Shown here: one piece after another, positions 6,145 to 7,212 of the stretch
Layout of the letters: the number at the start of each line of letters is the position of its first letter
Position numbering within the stretch: the first letter of the stretch is position 1
Notes under the pieces: generated by a model
Told to the model about the DNA's origin: nothing
Databases searched by the model: none
Seen by the model: only the letters and a program-made list of their open reading frames with translations
Translations under genes and position numbers: made by a program
Origin: an uncultured Verrucomicrobiales bacterium
GTDB lineage: Bacteria; Verrucomicrobiota; Verrucomicrobiia; Verrucomicrobiales; Akkermansiaceae
Direction: 5' to 3'
DNA: 7,212 nt
NCBI GenBank assembly: GCA_937893015.1
Contig: CALBJX010000090.1
Location: 1 to 7,212 of the forward strand

Positions 6145-6873
6145 TCAGCGGAGCCACGCGAGGAACTCTTTGTTGCCCTCCATGCCTTTGATGGGGGAGT
6201 CAGCGACGCCCATCCACTCGCGGTGCAGCTCGTTGACCACGAAGTCGTGAATCTTGTCCACGGCACGTTGGTGGAGTTCGGGGTCGCGGACGATGCCGCC
6301 CGCGCCGATGTCCTCGGGTTGCAGCTCGAATTGCGGTTTAATGAGCACCAGCAGGTCGCCGCCCTCCTCCAGACAATCGTAGGCGGCGGGGAGAATTTTC
6401 GTCAGGGAGATGAAGGAGACGTCGCTCACGATGAGCTGCACCTTTTCGCCGAGGTCCGCGGGCGTCATGTAGCGGGCGTTGAACTGCTCTTTCACGATGA
6501 CGCGCGGGTCATTGCGCAGCTTCCAGACCAGCTGATTGGTGCCGACATCGACCGCGTGGACACGCAGCGCACCATTCTGGAGCAGGCAGTCCGTGAAGCC
6601 GCCCGTGGAGGAGCCGATGTCGAGGCAGATTTTCCCTTCCGCTTTCACGGGGAAGGCGGCCAGTGCCCCTTCGAGTTTCAGTCCGCCGCGGCTGACGTAC
6701 TTCGGCTTGTTCTTGACCATGATGGGCAGCGTATCATCGACCTTGGTGCCGGGCTTGGTGACGGCCTGCCCCTTCACCAGCACTTCGCCGGCGAGAATCA
6801 GGCGTTGCGCCTGTTCTCGCGAGTCGCAGAGCCCAAGGGCTGCTACCAACACATCGAGGCGTTGCTTGGCCAT
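6145..6873 (-). CDS. tlyA: TlyA-family rRNA (cytidine-2'-O)-methyltransferase, S4 + FtsJ domains
   Basis: TlyA-family enzymes transfer a methyl group from S-adenosylmethionine to ribose 2'-OH groups of cytidines in 16S and/or 23S rRNA; the old name hemolysin A reflects an uncertain secondary activity. The 242-residue length fits the family. An S4 RNA-binding domain covers about residues 3-62 (RLDVLV, SREQAQRLILAGEVLVKG). The conserved YVSRGGLKL follows at 59-67. The Rossmann-fold SAM site is LDIGSSTGGFTDCLL at 84-98, with VDVGTNQLVWKLR at 108-120. Further motifs are DVSFISL (151-157), LIKPQFE (177-183), GGIVRDP (192-198) and SPIKGMEGNKEFL (226-238). The residues K66, D151, K179 and E236 are candidates for the K-D-K-E tetrad of the FtsJ fold. 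The gene starts 21 nt after the preceding stop, with no Shine-Dalgarno, suggesting cotranscription. Which rRNA sites are modified cannot be told. Confidence 0.96.
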   Translation of the reverse strand: MAKQRLDVLVAALGLCDSREQAQRLILAGEVLVKGQAVTKPGTKVDDTLPIMVKNKPKYVSRGGLKLEGALAAFPVKAEGKICLDIGSSTGGFTDCLLQNGALRVHAVDVGTNQLVWKLRNDPRVIVKEQFNARYMTPADLGEKVQLIVSDVSFISLTKILPAAYDCLEEGGDLLVLIKPQFELQPEDIGAGGIVRDPELHQRAVDKIHDFVVNELHREWMGVADSPIKGMEGNKEFLAWLR

Positions 6874-6894
6874 GGCGGTAAAGAAGAGAAGAAA

Positions 6895-7212
6895 TCAGCG
6901 ACGGCGTCCGCCTCGGTTCTGACCGGGCATCACGATATCCTGAGGAGCCAGAAGGCTTTCGGGAATAGCGGAAGAGGGGGTGCCTTCGGAGGGCAGCAGT
7001 GTGCGGCGTTGCACACGGGTGCGCGGGGCTTTCACCTCAGGTTGCTTCTGCGCGACCACGGGCTTGGGCTCGGGTTTCTTCACCTCGGGGGCGGGAGCAG
7101 GAGCGACCTCGGGCTGCTTCTGAGCGACCACGGGCTTGGGTTCGGGTTTCTTCACCTCGGGGGCGGGAGCCGGAGCGACCTCGGGCTGCTTCTGAGCGAC
7201 CACGGGCTTGGG
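6895..7212 (-). CDS. C-terminal end of an unrecognised Pro/Lys/Glu-rich repeat protein (5' end off window)
   Basis: An open frame enters from the right edge and ends with TGA at 6897-6895, giving 105 visible residues. The first part is a 24-residue tandem repeat (VVAQKQPEV APAPAPEVKKPEPKP) present about 2.4 times. Then comes a basic, repeat-free tail of about 45 residues with RTRVQRRTLLP and a final GQNRGGRRR. There is no hydrophobic segment or known domain in the visible part. Alternating Pro with Lys/Glu resembles extended linkers, such as TonB-type periplasmic spacers, but the basic Arg/Gly end could also bind nucleic acid or surface polymers; neither is shown. The window contains no start: the GTG at 7203 lies inside a repeat and is not a plausible initiation point. 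It probably heads or belongs to the unit containing tlyA, 21 nt downstream. Confidence 0.8.
   Translation of the reverse strand, partial: PKPVVAQKQPEVAPAPAPEVKKPEPKPVVAQKQPEVAPAPAPEVKKPEPKPVVAQKQPEVKAPRTRVQRRTLLPSEGTPSSAIPESLLAPQDIVMPGQNRGGRRR
7033..7212 (-). repeat. 72-bp in-frame tandem repeat reaching the right edge
   Basis: The segment 7141-7212 matches 7069-7140 at all but two of 72 positions, and a third partial, more diverged copy extends left to about 7033. The period is 72 bp, encoding the 24-residue Pro/Lys/Glu unit. Near-identity between neighbouring copies points to recent expansion or gene conversion, so copy number may vary between strains. The array continues beyond the window. 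Confidence 0.9.

Noticed and set aside
1..7212. CRISPR arrays, tRNA or rRNA genes, insertion sequences, toxin-antitoxin or phage-defence genes
   Set aside because: No spaced direct repeats, cloverleaf, transposase motifs or defence-type domains were found. The tandem repeats present are in-frame protein repeats.

Overview
The window looks like chromosomal DNA of a Verrucomicrobium, probably near Akkermansia. The main reason is the surface protein at 1416-4040. It starts with a Sec signal peptide, has a glycine/threonine/asparagine-rich repetitive body, and ends in a PEP-CTERM tail (TPEP, a short hydrophobic stretch, five arginines) of the kind common in Akkermansia. The high-GC coding style and the lack of Shine-Dalgarno sequences at all four visible starts fit a lineage outside the proteobacterial/Firmicutes pattern. 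The taxonomic call is inference.

Layout, left to right. (1) 1-1027, minus strand: the first 342 codons of nusA, cut by the left edge. (2) 1028-1415: a divergent intergenic region. It holds a strong-looking nusA promoter (TTGACA, 17 bp, extended -10, A/T tracts upstream) and an intrinsic terminator between that promoter and nusA. A 13-codon reading frame overlaps that terminator. On the plus strand it holds a promoter for the surface protein, with a foldable 5' end on the predicted mRNA. (3) 1416-4040, plus strand: the 874-residue PEP-CTERM protein, predicted to be exported, beta-helical and anchored by an exosortase-type system. (4) 4041-4372: a convergent intergenic region with one terminator per strand and a GC-rich foldable element between them. 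(5) 4373-6073, minus: a polytopic membrane protein resembling the DUF4173/DUF4153 family. (6) 6145-6873, minus: a TlyA-type S4 + FtsJ rRNA 2'-O-methyltransferase. (7) 6895-7212, minus: the 3' end of an unrecognised Pro/Lys/Glu-rich protein made of a 24-residue tandem repeat, cut by the right edge.

The three right-hand minus genes are spaced 21 and 71 nt apart and end at one strong palindromic terminator, so they probably form one transcription unit (repeat protein, tlyA, membrane protein). nusA and the surface protein are divergently transcribed from separate promoters. nusA and tlyA belong to core transcription and ribosome functions, whereas the PEP-CTERM protein is cell-envelope accessory material. 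I see no mobile element, CRISPR array, tRNA or rRNA.

The most interesting candidate is the nusA leader: a perfect-looking intrinsic terminator lies about 25-55 nt after the predicted transcription start of a gene whose product itself modulates termination. This suggests autoregulation by attenuation, but nothing in the sequence alone proves it.
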